DNA of 62,728 nt from DATGEP01 sp035310125 (GTDB taxonomy: Bacteria; Chloroflexota; Ktedonobacteria; Ktedonobacterales; JADMIN01): the NCBI GenBank assembly GCA_035310125.1, contig DATGEP010000168.1, positions 1 through 62,728 on the forward strand, read 5' to 3'. This document shows positions 35,544-44,131 of this stretch, in pieces. Position 1 is the first letter of the stretch, and each line of letters opens with the position of its first letter. Under the pieces are notes generated by a model. The model worked only from the letters and a program-made list of their open reading frames with translations. It ran no database searches and was not told the origin of the DNA. Both the position numbers and the translations under genes were made by a program.

Positions 35544-36311
35544 TTAGCGCCGGCGCCGCTTATTGCGCCCACCGGGGCGGGATGAGCCGGACGAGGCATC
35601 ACTGTTTGGCTTCGTCGCATGAGCACGCGGCGCCAGATGCGGTCCATCTGACGGGCGGGGCGCGGTATCTGTGGAGCTGGAAGGCCCTACCACAAATGGC
35701 GTGCCGCCATCCCCAGAGCCGCCGCCGGGGTTCAACAGCGCTGGCGTGCTGCCGTCGTTCGGCCCACCGAAACTGCCGCCCGCGACGATCTGCTCACGCA
35801 GCATAGAGAAACGGCGCTTCAGGCTGCCGTCTATCAGCGTGTCGCCAATACGCGCAATGGCGCCACCCAGAATATCCGGATCCACCCGTTCCTCCAGCAA
35901 AATCCGCTTGCCAGTGATCTCCTGCAGCTCGCGTGTGAGCCGCGCACGCAGCGCGTCGTCGAGCGGGATGGCCGTCGTAACCTGCGCTACCGCCTGCCCG
36001 CGATACTCATTGTAGAGTTTCTCGTACTCGCTGCTGACGCGCGGGGCAATGTCAACGAGCTCGCGCTCCACCAGCATGAGCGCCAGATTGAGCGCCTCCG
36101 GCCGGACCTTCTCGCCCAGCAGATCGCGCACAATCAGCGCTTTGCGCGTAGAAGAAACCTTCGGCTCCTTCAGGATGAAGGCCAGCCGGTGGTTACCGAA
36201 GTAGTCCGCAATCACCCGCAGATCGTCGCGCCAGCGCTCAATCGTCTCCGACTGCGCGCCGATCTCGAAGGCAGCCTCCGCGTAGCGACGCGCGGTCGCA
36301 CCCGTTAACAC
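35544..36311 (-). CDS. atpH: ATP synthase F1 delta subunit with long C-terminal tail
   Basis: A 255-residue stator subunit; the family is about 180. It starts with GTG overlapping the atpF stop (MLTGATARRYAEAAFEIGAQ). The conserved helical N-domain (FILKEPKVSSTRKALIVRDL) and C-domain (TAIPLDDALRARLTRELQ, DPDILGGAIARIGDTLIDGS, LKRRFSMLREQI) are complete by about residue 178. The last 75 residues are low-complexity Gly, Ser, Pro and Thr and end in NKRRRR. The ribosome site for atpA lies beyond the tail, so it is not due to a lost stop near the normal end. Its role is unknown. Confidence 0.93.
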   Translation of the reverse strand: MLTGATARRYAEAAFEIGAQSETIERWRDDLRVIADYFGNHRLAFILKEPKVSSTRKALIVRDLLGEKVRPEALNLALMLVERELVDIAPRVSSEYEKLYNEYRGQAVAQVTTAIPLDDALRARLTRELQEITGKRILLEERVDPDILGGAIARIGDTLIDGSLKRRFSMLREQIVAGGSFGGPNDGSTPALLNPGGGSGDGGTPFVVGPSSSTDTAPRPSDGPHLAPRAHATKPNSDASSGSSRPGGRNKRRRR

Positions 36312-36793
36312 TGGACGTCCCTCGATTGCGCGACAAACTCGTTCACCAGACGCCGGCTGGTCGTCGTATCGAGCGAGTTGCCGACGACATGCTCAGCGGC
36401 AGCAATCGCCAGATCGGCGACATCCTGCCGCAGCTGCGCCCGCGCCTGCGCGACGAGCTGCTGCGTCCGCTGCTCCGCCTGCGTAATGATCTCGCGGGCA
36501 CGCCGCTGTGCATCCTGCTCGATGTCTTGGCGAACATGCTCCGCTGCCTGCGTGGCCTTGGCGAGTGTCGCTTGCGCGTCGCGGCGCGCCTCGTCCAGCA
36601 GCGCCTCAACGCGCTTCTGCGCCTCGTTGAGCTCCTGGCGGGCTTTTTCGGCGTTTACCACGCCCTCGCGAATCGTCTGCTCGCGCTTGTCCATCGTCTT
36701 GATGAGAACCGGAAACACGTACTTCGCCAGAATCCATAACAGAACCAGGAACGTGATGACCTGGGAGACGAAATTCCAGAGATTGAGACCCAT
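36305..36793 (-). CDS. atpF: ATP synthase F0 b subunit
   Basis: A 162-residue peripheral stalk protein. One N-terminal membrane helix (FVSQVITFLVLLWILAKYVF, about 7-26) is followed by a long polar coiled coil (KRVEALLDEARRDAQATLA and onward, about 40-150) that reaches the delta subunit. GGGAGGAC precedes the ATG. Its stop is shared with the GTG start of atpH (seven-base overlap), which favours translational coupling. Confidence 0.95.
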   Translation of the reverse strand: MGLNLWNFVSQVITFLVLLWILAKYVFPVLIKTMDKREQTIREGVVNAEKARQELNEAQKRVEALLDEARRDAQATLAKATQAAEHVRQDIEQDAQRRAREIITQAEQRTQQLVAQARAQLRQDVADLAIAAAEHVVGNSLDTTTSRRLVNEFVAQSRDVQC

Positions 36794-36840
36794 ACGCTTG
36801 TCCTCCCTTCGTGGGTGGAAGTGCTCCCGTGATCGGGAGG

Positions 36841-37062
36841 CTACTTCACGACGAAGAGAATGATCAAAGCGACAACCAGGGCGTAAATCGAGACGGCCTC
36901 GGCGAACACGATCGCCAAAATCATGTTGGTACGCACGATGCCAGCGGCCTCAGGATTGCGGCCCATCGCGTTGAGCGCGGGACCCGAAATTAGACCGATA
37001 CCGATACCAGGGCCGATAGCGCCCAGGCCCATAGCGAGGGCGGCGGCAATCTCAATGTTCAC
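36841..37062 (-). CDS. atpE: ATP synthase F0 c subunit
   Basis: A 73-residue rotor ring protein. The GTG start has AGGAGG upstream. Helix 1 has the packing motif GPGIGIGLISG, the loop is RNPE and helix 2 contains the ion-binding Glu55 in IVFAEAVSIYAL. The residue after Glu55 is Ala and no Gln/Glu is seen at the Na+-ligand place in helix 1, so proton coupling is expected (inference from known Na+ signatures). The 256-base spacer to atpB (37063-37318) holds no other gene that I can see. Confidence 0.96.
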   Translation of the reverse strand: MNIEIAAALAMGLGAIGPGIGIGLISGPALNAMGRNPEAAGIVRTNMILAIVFAEAVSIYALVVALIILFVVK

Positions 37063-37318
37063 GGATGTCCTCCTGAAATGTGTACGTGCTTACCCGAAAA
37101 TCGGGCGGGACAAAATGTGCGCCGGGCGTGAGCCTGGCATGTTCCTGGACCAGCCAGGACCACTACGAGTCGAGTGACGCATCCTCACGCAAGCCTGCTT
37201 ACAGGAGCAGACCCACACGCGGATTCATTCGGAACGCTTTATCCCACCTCCGCGAGCGACGCGGGGGAGTGGAAACAACTGAACGGAAGAAGATACGAGA
37301 AGCGGCGCAACGACACGA

Positions 37319-38218
37319 CTAGCGATGAGTTGCCAGTCTCGTTTCCACGCGCACGTGCTCAGCGTGCGCCACTTCGGCGGCGTGTTCCTCCTCGGGATCC
37401 TCATGGCCGTGGGCGGTCGTGCCCAGAGCCAGAAAGATCAACGTCAGGAACGCGAAGACGAACGCCTGGATGAAGCCAATAAAGACTTCCAGGGCGTAGA
37501 ACGGAATAGCGCCCACCACCGGGATGAGGAAGCTCATGACCAGCAGCAGTATATCGCCAGCAAAGAGGTTGCCAAAAAGACGGAAGCTGAGCGAGACAAT
37601 GCGCAGCGGCTCCAGCAACAGCTCCAACAAACCGACGACCAATCCCATCGGGCCATCCTTCAGCGTGAAGTAGCGCCCGAGCTGTAGCCGCGTCCCCAGC
37701 AGCTTAAAGCCATAGAACTGCGTGACAATGAACGACACAACGGCCAAGCCAATCGTGAAGTTCAGGTCTGTCGAGGGCGGTCGCAGCCAGGGGATCAGAC
37801 AGTTTGCGGAGTGGCCCGTCAGAAAGAATCCGGTCACATGCGCCGGGCAGCCTGGAATCTTCGTGCCATCCGTCGTGACCGACGAGACCGTGCCAATCGT
37901 CTCGATGCCGGGGATAACTTCCCACCAGTTGGCGAGCAGCACCAGGAAAAAGATGCTGGCAACCCACGGAAAGAAGCGGCGCCCGTTTTTCTTGCCCGCG
38001 ACATCCTCGCAGAGATCGAGCAGCATCTTGACCACCCATTCGCAGAAGTTCTGCAGCGGGCCGGGGATGATGGTGACCTTGCGGACGCCAAGATAGAAAA
38101 TACCGAGGACAACAAGCGCGCTGGCAAGTGTGATGAGGAAAGTGTTGAAGACTGGGTATCCGCCGATATAAAAGAGCGGATCGGCCGGAACCGCGATGTT
38201 CGGCAATTTCCAGAGCAC
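37319..38218 (-). CDS. atpB: ATP synthase F0 a subunit
   Basis: A 299-residue membrane subunit that forms the proton half-channels. It starts with GTG at 38218 (MLWKLPNIAVPADPLFYIGG; GGGAGAG upstream). About five to six hydrophobic helices are seen. The essential Arg lies in IVSLSFRLFGNLFAGDILLL, and GFIQAFVFAFLTLIFL is the last conserved helix. A long outside loop between helices (about 115-145) has two Cys (KIPGCPAHV, HSANCLIP). The C-terminus carries an extra acidic and His-rich tail (HGHEDPEEEHAAEVAHAEHV). Confidence 0.95.
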   Translation of the reverse strand: MLWKLPNIAVPADPLFYIGGYPVFNTFLITLASALVVLGIFYLGVRKVTIIPGPLQNFCEWVVKMLLDLCEDVAGKKNGRRFFPWVASIFFLVLLANWWEVIPGIETIGTVSSVTTDGTKIPGCPAHVTGFFLTGHSANCLIPWLRPPSTDLNFTIGLAVVSFIVTQFYGFKLLGTRLQLGRYFTLKDGPMGLVVGLLELLLEPLRIVSLSFRLFGNLFAGDILLLVMSFLIPVVGAIPFYALEVFIGFIQAFVFAFLTLIFLALGTTAHGHEDPEEEHAAEVAHAEHVRVETRLATHR

Positions 38219-38287
38219 GGAGGCTCTCCCTTCGTCCCCTGGCTGCCACTCCGATGTGTCCGATCCTGACCGGTCGCACCAGCCCTT

Positions 38288-38512
38288 CTAGAGCGAAGAG
38301 ATGAGGCGAAAGACACCGTAGATGCCTACGGCCAGGCCAAGCAGCAGCCCGATGAGTGTCGCTACAGGTGTGGAGTTCAACCAGCTATCAATCAGGTGGC
38401 CTACGAACACGCCCAGCAAGGCACCCCCAGCGATATACAACCCCACCTGCCCAAGCAGAGCGAAGGCGTTGTAGTCGCGATAATCGGGTGGTTTTTTGTC
38501 GCTGTTCTTCAT
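38288..38512 (-). CDS. AtpZ/AtpI-type small membrane protein of the atp operon
   Basis: Encodes 74 residues from the ATG at 38512, 24 bases or so after the predicted transcript start. Polar start (MKNSDKKPPDYRDY), then two membrane helices: about 20-40 (VGLYIAGGALLGVFVGHLID) and 48-70 (VATLIGLLLGLAVGIYGVFR). The G-x-x-x-G-x-x-x-D pattern in helix 1 is typical of AtpZ/AtpI, which assist c-ring assembly or transport Mg2+/Ca2+. It is the first gene of the operon, 69 bases before atpB. Confidence 0.85.
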   Translation of the reverse strand: MKNSDKKPPDYRDYNAFALLGQVGLYIAGGALLGVFVGHLIDSWLNSTPVATLIGLLLGLAVGIYGVFRLISSL

Positions 38513-38542
38513 TGCGTGCCGTCCACTACGCACACCTAAAGG

Positions 38543-38572
38543 AGTATAGCATGTCTGAATCCCCCAAGGCAA
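38543..38572 (-). promoter_or_regulatory. Promoter of the atp operon
   Basis: Minus strand: TTGCCT (38572-38567), 18-base spacer, TATACT (38548-38543). The transcript would start near 38536, just ahead of the AtpZ-like gene. Confidence 0.6.
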
Positions 38573-38744
38573 TGCATTATGGTACTATTTAGAACTCTCT
38601 ATATATCGGGGAGGTGAGCGAATTTTCCCGTATAAATGCTTCCCTCCGATCATCTCATCTCTCCCCTGATCAGAACATATCTTTTGTCCAGGTGCGCATC
38701 GCCGATACCGCTGTCTGCCGTATGCTATACTTTTGAAAGCGCCT

Positions 38745-38766
38745 CTCACGTTCACGTTGACGTGAG
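38745..38766. promoter_or_regulatory. Inverted repeat upstream of an MFS exporter gene, possible operator
   Basis: CTCACGT (38745-38751) and ACGTGAG (38760-38766) are perfect 7-base arms with an 8-base centre, 68 bases before the exporter ATG. TATACT at 38726-38731 may be the -10 of the exporter gene, which would put the repeat at the early transcribed region, a usual place for a TetR/MarR-type repressor. No regulator gene is adjacent. Confidence 0.4.
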
Positions 38767-38833
38767 CCACGCCTGAGTCGCGCATCTCGTGCCATCGGTT
38801 GGATTATCCGTCGGGTGGAATGTGAACATCGCC

Positions 38834-40318
38834 ATGAAAATGCCAGCGTATAAGTGGACCGCGCTTGCCGTCACCACGGTAGGCTCATTGATGGTTGCTC
38901 TCGACTCGACCATCGTCGTGCTCGCGCTACCGAGCATGCTCCAGGATCTGCATTCCAACCTGGTGCGCATGACGTGGGTCATCATCGGCTATCTGCTCGT
39001 CAGCACCGTGCTCCTGCTCACTTTTGGTCGCATGGCGGATATGTTTGGCCGTGTGAAGATGTACAACCTGGGTTTCATCGTCTTCACGGTCGGGTCGGTT
39101 CTCTGCGGTGTGGCGCAGAGCGACTCCATGCTCATTGCTTCGCGCATCATCCAGGGCGCGGGCGGCGCGATGCTCTCCGCCAACGCGATGGCGATCATTA
39201 CTGAGGTCTTCCCTGAGCACCAGCGCGGCCAGGCAATGGGAATCAATGCCATCACGTGGGGCGCGGGCAGCGTTCTTGGCCCGGTCATCGGCGGCTTCAT
39301 CCTGGCCGGCACAACGTGGCGATGGATCTTTCTGGTCAATCTCCCCATCGGCATCGTCGGCACGCTTGCGGCGTATCTGTTGTTGCACGACATCGCCCCC
39401 AACCCGCGTGGTGAAAAATTCGATCTCCTCGGTGCGTTATTGTTTACCATCGGTCTCGTCACCCTTCTGCTCGGCCTGACGGGCGGTATCGGCGCGGGTT
39501 GGCTCTCACCCTCGATCCTGGCGCTCTTCGCCGTCGCGCTTGTTGCCCTCGCGGTCTTTGTTGTCTGGGAGCGACATGCGCCCTATCCCATGCTCGACCT
39601 GCACCTTTTCGACAATCGCCGCTATGCCTTTTCAGTAGCGGCGGCGGCGCTCCAATCTCTCTCGGTCTTCGCCGTCAGCTTCTTGCTGATTTTCTATCTT
39701 CAAGGTGTGCGCGGCTACACTCCTCTCACCGCCGCATTCCTGATTCTGCCGATGCCGCTCATGACCTCGATCCTGGGGCCCATCAGCGGACACTGGGCCG
39801 ATAGGATCGGCGGCACGATTCCCGCCACACTAGGGCTGGCGGTTCAGGCGGCGGCGCTCATCGTGTTGATGGAGCTATCGCCCACCACGCCCTATGTCGT
39901 GCTGGCGCTGGCGCTGGCGCTCATGGGCGCTGGGAGCGGACTCTTCTGGTCGCCGAATACGAGCACGACGATGGGCGCCGCACCACGCAACCGGCTGGGC
40001 GTTGCCTCCGCGACACTGAATACGTTGCGCAACGTCGGCATGGTGCTGAGTTTCGCCGTCGCGCTTGCTGTGGCCGCCGCCACCATGCCGCCCGCCATCA
40101 TGAGCGCCGTGTTCCTGGGAACTGTCGCGCACCTGCAAGCCGGCATCTCCGCCGCGTTCACCGCGGGCATGAGTCACTCGTTCCTGGCGTCCGTGTTCAT
40201 CTGCGCCATTGCTGTGGTCTGCTCGCTCGTTCGCGGGGGACGCGTGCCAGCGCGACGAGGAGTTCCTGAGGCCAACCCGCCCAGCGCCAGTGTCATCCAA
40301 CCTGCCGGCAAGCGCTAG
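38834..40318 (+). CDS. MFS drug exporter, DHA2 (14-helix) family
   Basis: About 494 residues (start ATG 38834; GTG 38822 is an alternative). Many hydrophobic helices, probably 14. Markers: VALDSTIVVLALPSM (motif D1), LTFGRMADMFGRVKMY (motif A between helices 2 and 3), IIQGAGGAMLSANAMAII and WGAGSVLGPVIGGFILAGTT, the antiporter motif C in helix 5. These are features of EmrB/QacA-type proton-coupled exporters. Substrate not known. An inverted repeat upstream may bind a regulator. Confidence 0.93.
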   Translation: MKMPAYKWTALAVTTVGSLMVALDSTIVVLALPSMLQDLHSNLVRMTWVIIGYLLVSTVLLLTFGRMADMFGRVKMYNLGFIVFTVGSVLCGVAQSDSMLIASRIIQGAGGAMLSANAMAIITEVFPEHQRGQAMGINAITWGAGSVLGPVIGGFILAGTTWRWIFLVNLPIGIVGTLAAYLLLHDIAPNPRGEKFDLLGALLFTIGLVTLLLGLTGGIGAGWLSPSILALFAVALVALAVFVVWERHAPYPMLDLHLFDNRRYAFSVAAAALQSLSVFAVSFLLIFYLQGVRGYTPLTAAFLILPMPLMTSILGPISGHWADRIGGTIPATLGLAVQAAALIVLMELSPTTPYVVLALALALMGAGSGLFWSPNTSTTMGAAPRNRLGVASATLNTLRNVGMVLSFAVALAVAAATMPPAIMSAVFLGTVAHLQAGISAAFTAGMSHSFLASVFICAIAVVCSLVRGGRVPARRGVPEANPPSASVIQPAGKR

Positions 40319-40404
40319 CGCCGATGGCATGAAATCTGCCACGTCGTGGATATGGAGCGCTCAGGCTCCATATCCAAACATTTAGTGCGACGAGGAGGGA
40401 TACA

Positions 40405-40575
40405 ATGCCAGGCAAGAAACATCTGCGCGGTGTCGGTGAAAAAGAACAGCGCGAATACGAGCACATCAAAAAGTCCGCCGAGAAATCTGGCCGCTATGGC
40501 GACCGTGCGGAAGAAGTGGCGGCGCGTACTGTGATGAAGCAGCACAAAGAGCACGGCCACAAGAAGGGACAATAG
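40405..40575 (+). CDS. Small basic protein of the KEQRQYEHIK type, unknown function
   Basis: Encodes 56 residues: begins MPGKKHLRGV and contains EKEQREYEHIKKSAEKSGR, then DRAEEVAARTVMKQHKEHG and a basic end. GAGGAGGG lies a few bases before the ATG, an excellent site. The pattern matches small helical proteins widespread in bacteria that are often loosely labelled plasmid stabilisation proteins without evidence. It stands alone, 86 bases after the MFS gene. The coding call rests on the ribosome site and on amphipathic helical composition. Confidence 0.72.
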   Translation: MPGKKHLRGVGEKEQREYEHIKKSAEKSGRYGDRAEEVAARTVMKQHKEHGHKKGQ

Positions 40576-40788
40576 CTCCCGTTCGTGCGCCGCACGACGT
40601 CGTGGCAATTTTTCGCGCTCTCAGCTTCTGATCATTGGCGGCACATAATATATGCGCCGTCGCTTTCTGCGCCTGATCCTATGCGCCTGCCGATCGCAGG
40701 GTGCGGTTTCGCCCACATAATGTCATCTTTCGCCATGCCACTTCGTCTTCGTTACTAGACAACGAACGATGAGAGGATTTGCTGAACG

Positions 40789-41751
40789 ATGAAATGGAAG
40801 CGGCGAAATGGACTATCGCGCGGGGTATCCGCTTGTCTGGTTGCGCTCGCGATTCTGTTGATACTAGCGGGCTGCGCGGGTTCCGGTCCTTCCACCAGTT
40901 CACTGCCGGATGGGCACGCGGCAAAGCTAGCCCTCTCCACTGTGACGCCGACCAGCACACCGCCGAGCCGCCCGCTGCCTCCGCCGCCTCCGCTCACCGC
41001 GCACGCCGCGTATCTCCTCAATCCTGATACTGGGCAAGTCTATCTGGCGGTCAACGCCAACACGAAGCTGGCAATGGCCAGTACCACCAAGATCATGACC
41101 GCGGTAGTCGCGCTGACGTACGGCAAGCTCGACCAGGATATCACTGTTGGCGCCGATGCCGTGGCCCTCCAGAATGGCATCGCCAGTGTCGCGGGCGTTC
41201 AGCTCGGCGACAAAATCCCGCTCCGCGCCCTGTTATATGCGCTGCTGCTGCCCTCCGGTGACGACGCGGCAGTCGTGATCGCCGACGGCATCGCTGGCTC
41301 GCAAGCCCGCTTTGTTCAGCTCATGAATCTGGAGGTTTTCCTTCTGGGCATGACTTCGACCCATTATGCCAACGTCCACGGGCTAGACGCGCCCAACCAC
41401 TACACCACCGCGCACGACCTGGCGATCCTGGCGCTGTTTGCCATGCGCTACTCCGCATTTCGGCAAGTCGTTGGCACCCCGTATTTCACGCTTCCAGCAT
41501 CGGCGGCACATGCGGCCTACACCTGGACAACCACGGACTTGCTGCTCACGACACTGCGTTACCCAGGGGTGACGGGCATCAAGACCGGTTTCACAGGGAA
41601 TGCGGGCGCCTGCCTTGCCTTCTCGGCAACACGACCGTCCGGTAAGCTCATCGGCGTCGTGCTTGGGGAGCCGGACGAGCTCTCGCGCTTCACAGACGCC
41701 GCTACGCTCCTCAATTGGGGCTTCGGCATCGAGCAGAGCCAGCAAAAATAG
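40789..41751 (+). CDS. D-alanyl-D-alanine carboxypeptidase (peptidase S11, DacA/PBP5-like) lipoprotein
   Basis: A 320-residue penicillin-binding protein that trims peptidoglycan stem peptides. Signal peptide with lipobox LAGC (Cys about 28), then a Ser/Thr/Pro linker. Catalytic motifs: ASTTKIMTAVVAL (SxxK, about 94-97), SGDDAAVVIADGI (SxN-equivalent, here S-G-D) and the KTG triad GIKTGFTGNAG (about 265). The C-terminal beta domain of DacA is missing, as in shorter members. GAGAGG lies 11 bases upstream of the ATG. Surface location is expected from the lipobox. Confidence 0.92.
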   Translation: MKWKRRNGLSRGVSACLVALAILLILAGCAGSGPSTSSLPDGHAAKLALSTVTPTSTPPSRPLPPPPPLTAHAAYLLNPDTGQVYLAVNANTKLAMASTTKIMTAVVALTYGKLDQDITVGADAVALQNGIASVAGVQLGDKIPLRALLYALLLPSGDDAAVVIADGIAGSQARFVQLMNLEVFLLGMTSTHYANVHGLDAPNHYTTAHDLAILALFAMRYSAFRQVVGTPYFTLPASAAHAAYTWTTTDLLLTTLRYPGVTGIKTGFTGNAGACLAFSATRPSGKLIGVVLGEPDELSRFTDAATLLNWGFGIEQSQQK

Positions 41752-41754
41752 TGA

Positions 41755-42282
41755 TTAGTGGACCACGCGCCGCGCCGGCTGGCTGAACGTCGCCGAAACC
41801 CAGAATTCGCCACCGCGCTGTTCCCAAAACAGCGCCTGGCATGTCGCGCTCGTGTCCAACTGGGATGCCTCGCGGGCAAGCGCGAGCACAGCCTGCTCAT
41901 AGCCTGTGCGCCAGAGCCGCATAGAATGCTGCGCGCCGCATGCTCGCGCGTAGTTCGCGTATTCCGTCGCGCGCCGCTGCACCTGATTGGCTGGCAGCCG
42001 CAGGTTGGCAATCGTGAGATGCGGCACAATGCGTGTAGTGTCGGGGCCAACCGCCTGGAGCTGAGGAGGAGTCAGCGAGCCGCGCGCCACACCGGCTAGC
42101 GTTTCCCATTGATTGTCAGGTGTGGGTGAGACATCCCGCGCGTCCGCTTCAGAAAACATCCCAATCTCCTCTCCGTATGCCGCCGCTAGCGCCGGCGCCT
42201 GTTCGGGCACCTGGCTGCGGATAAATCCGGTGTACGCAATCATCATGCCGGATTCGACCCATACGGAGAAAAGCTCACGCAC
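41755..42282 (-). CDS. Protein of unknown function coupled to sixA
   Basis: Encodes 175 residues from a GTG that overlaps the sixA stop by eight bases. No membrane segment. Residues 13-35 could pair with a beta-alpha pattern (MMIAYTGFIRS). A HxT-like segment (IVPHLTIANLRLP, about 88-100) recalls one motif of 2H phosphoesterases, but the second H-x-T motif is not found, so that family is not claimed. Ala-rich C-terminal half with ARACGAQHSMRLWRTGYEQA. The coupling to sixA is the best clue to its role. Confidence 0.7.
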   Translation of the reverse strand: MRELFSVWVESGMMIAYTGFIRSQVPEQAPALAAAYGEEIGMFSEADARDVSPTPDNQWETLAGVARGSLTPPQLQAVGPDTTRIVPHLTIANLRLPANQVQRRATEYANYARACGAQHSMRLWRTGYEQAVLALAREASQLDTSATCQALFWEQRGGEFWVSATFSQPARRVVH

Positions 42283-42793
42283 CTAGTCCTGACAACTGCT
42301 TCGCTCGCAGCAGCCAGGCGAGCGTACCGCGTCCCGCCAGCGTTCGCGGCGAGATGCGCTTCAGGGCAATGTCCACCCGTGCGCAGCTCGCTTTCTTCAT
42401 GTCCACCCGCGCCGGACCGTGCCAGCCGATGAGCAGTCCGACCAGCGTGCTTAAGTCAGGCTCATGCCCAACCATCATGACGCTATTCAGCAACCCCGCA
42501 TCAGAGCCGCCGGATAACACCGCTGCCACCCTCGCCAAATCGCAGCCCGGCTCCAGCGCATCTACCGGTGTGCTGGATACTCCCAGCGCGTCGGCCACAA
42601 TCTCGGCGGTCTGGCGCGCGCGCGCATAGGGGCTGGTATAGATGGCGTCCGGCAGCACCCCCAGCCACTTCAGGCCGCGCGCCACCTGCCGCATCTCATC
42701 TAGTCCCTCCGGAGTCAGCGGCCGATCCGCTTCAGCGCCGCGCCATACATCCGGCTCAACGGCGCGTCCGTGCCGCAAGAAAAAGAGTTGCAT
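42275..42793 (-). CDS. sixA: Phosphohistidine phosphatase SixA
   Basis: A 172-residue member of histidine phosphatase branch 1. MQLFFLRHGRAVEPDVWRGA gives the catalytic RHG at about 8-10. ADRPLTPEGLDEMRQVAR, YTSPYARARQTAEIVADAL and MMVGHEPDLSTLVGLL, with the second catalytic His, follow SixA proteins closely. It dephosphorylates His-containing phosphotransfer or PTS domains in E. coli; the target here is unknown. The end overlaps the next gene. Confidence 0.9.
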   Translation of the reverse strand: MQLFFLRHGRAVEPDVWRGAEADRPLTPEGLDEMRQVARGLKWLGVLPDAIYTSPYARARQTAEIVADALGVSSTPVDALEPGCDLARVAAVLSGGSDAGLLNSVMMVGHEPDLSTLVGLLIGWHGPARVDMKKASCARVDIALKRISPRTLAGRGTLAWLLRAKQLSGLGA

Positions 42794-42929
42794 GTTCGCC
42801 GCCTAACGCTCATACAACATGCGAACGCCCATCAAGCTGGAAAGGGCAAGTTCTTTACCACGGTATCGCCGCCATCGAGCGATGAATCCAGCGGATAGAC
42901 GTCGGCGACCGTCAATCTCGTTATCATAC

Positions 42930-43769
42930 TCATCCGGCGGGTTGTCCGCATGTGGGATATGCGTCGCGTTCCAGGCCCAACACGATTACCGCCTCACCGA
43001 CGCCCGCTCCGAGTAGCTCAGCCGCCGAGCCGCCACGAACGGCGATCATGAGATGGCCGGAGCTATCGCGCAACGCGAACGGTTGTTCTTCGGGACCCTC
43101 AACAAATGTGCGGCAGTGTTCCCTGATCGTCTCGCCCGCGATACACATGCTCATTTCCGGCGTAGCGAGGATCGCGTCCGTACAAGCGGGGCCGAAATCC
43201 GTGATGAGGTTTCCAAATCTATCGGAGTGCAGCACGTGCCCCAGCAGGGCGTCCTCCTGCCACTCCGGTTGCGAAAGGGGCAGCCGTACCAGCGATTCCG
43301 GATCAACTGGCGTTCCTGCCGCATCCAGCAAGATACCACGAGCGAGATGAGCCGCGGCGGGTGCAAAGATGTCGCGGCCATGAAACGTCGCACTCAGTGT
43401 AGGCAGGTGGTACAGCGCCTTATCCAGCACGACCGTGCGCTCCACGGGCGTATCCGCAAGCACGTAGCTAAAGAGACCGTTATCAGGACCAACGAAGAAC
43501 CGGCCGCCAGCCCTCAGCGCCACTGGACGCCGGCCTGTCCCCACGCCAGGATCTACCACGCACAGAAAAACGGTCCCCCCTGGGAATGAGCGCCAGCTCG
43601 TATGCAGCACCCATGCGGCCGCCCGCACATCCTGCGGTGGAATCTCGTGCGTAAGGTCCACCAGGCGCACGTCGGGCGCGATGCCGAGCATGACGCCCTT
43701 CATCACGCCTACGTAGCCATCGCGCGTACCGAAGTCCGTCAGCAGCGCCACCAGTGGTATTGATTTCAT
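42930..43769 (-). CDS. S-adenosyl-L-methionine hydroxide adenosyltransferase (DUF62)
   Basis: A 279-residue enzyme that hydrolyses S-adenosylmethionine to adenosine and methionine, a relative of the fluorinase. Motifs in order: LLTDFGTRDGYVGVMKGV (about 9-26), VDLTHEIPPQDVRAAAWVL, VFLCVVDPGVGTGRRPVAL, FFVGPDNGLFSYVL and GHVLHSDRFGNLITDF. The Asp in the TDFG motif and the Arg/His pattern are those of hydroxide adenosyltransferases. No chlorinase or fluorinase-type loop is evident. The gene is monocistronic between convergent or divergent neighbours. Confidence 0.9.
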   Translation of the reverse strand: MKSIPLVALLTDFGTRDGYVGVMKGVMLGIAPDVRLVDLTHEIPPQDVRAAAWVLHTSWRSFPGGTVFLCVVDPGVGTGRRPVALRAGGRFFVGPDNGLFSYVLADTPVERTVVLDKALYHLPTLSATFHGRDIFAPAAAHLARGILLDAAGTPVDPESLVRLPLSQPEWQEDALLGHVLHSDRFGNLITDFGPACTDAILATPEMSMCIAGETIREHCRTFVEGPEEQPFALRDSSGHLMIAVRGGSAAELLGAGVGEAVIVLGLERDAYPTCGQPAG

Positions 43770-43876
43770 CGCCGCATTCCGCCGCAGATACCTTCACGCC
43801 TGGCAGCCGGTCTAGTCAGGTTCGAGACGGCAGGCGTTCTTCCCGCTCCGTCGCTCAAACCAGCGCCAACCAGCCA

Positions 43877-44131
43877 CTAGCTCAAGAGCTTACAATCGAA
43901 GCGAACGACACCCGCCTGCCGGTCGGTAACAACGCGCGTGACTTCCAGCTTGATGTGCTCGCCGACCTCAACCGGTAATTCCGCCACGCCCACCACCCGC
44001 GCCTCCGCGTGCCGCTTAGGATCATCCAGGCGGGCGATGACGCAACGCACGTATGGCTGCTCCACGCCGCCAAAGCTCGCGGACAGGCCCGACTCTTTGC
44101 TTACGAGAGTTCCTTCGATGATTTGCTCCAT
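43877..44131 (-). CDS. Small beta-rich protein, unknown function
   Basis: Encodes 84 residues from the ATG at 44131 with GGAGAGGG six bases upstream; an upstream ATG is less likely. Alternating strands (MEQIIEGTLVSKESGLSASF, YVRCVIARL, ARVVGVAELPVEVGEHIKLE, AGVVRFDCKLLS) suggest a small beta barrel of OB or SH3 type. One Cys near each end. No family identified. It lies upstream of the DUF62 gene on the same strand, separated by 107 bases. Confidence 0.6.
   Translation of the reverse strand: MEQIIEGTLVSKESGLSASFGGVEQPYVRCVIARLDDPKRHAEARVVGVAELPVEVGEHIKLEVTRVVTDRQAGVVRFDCKLLS

Noticed and set aside
41755..42282. Possible 2H phosphoesterase (LigT/CPDase-like) identity for the gene coupled to sixA
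   Set aside because: Only one H-x-T-like motif is present and the second is missing, so the family was not assigned.
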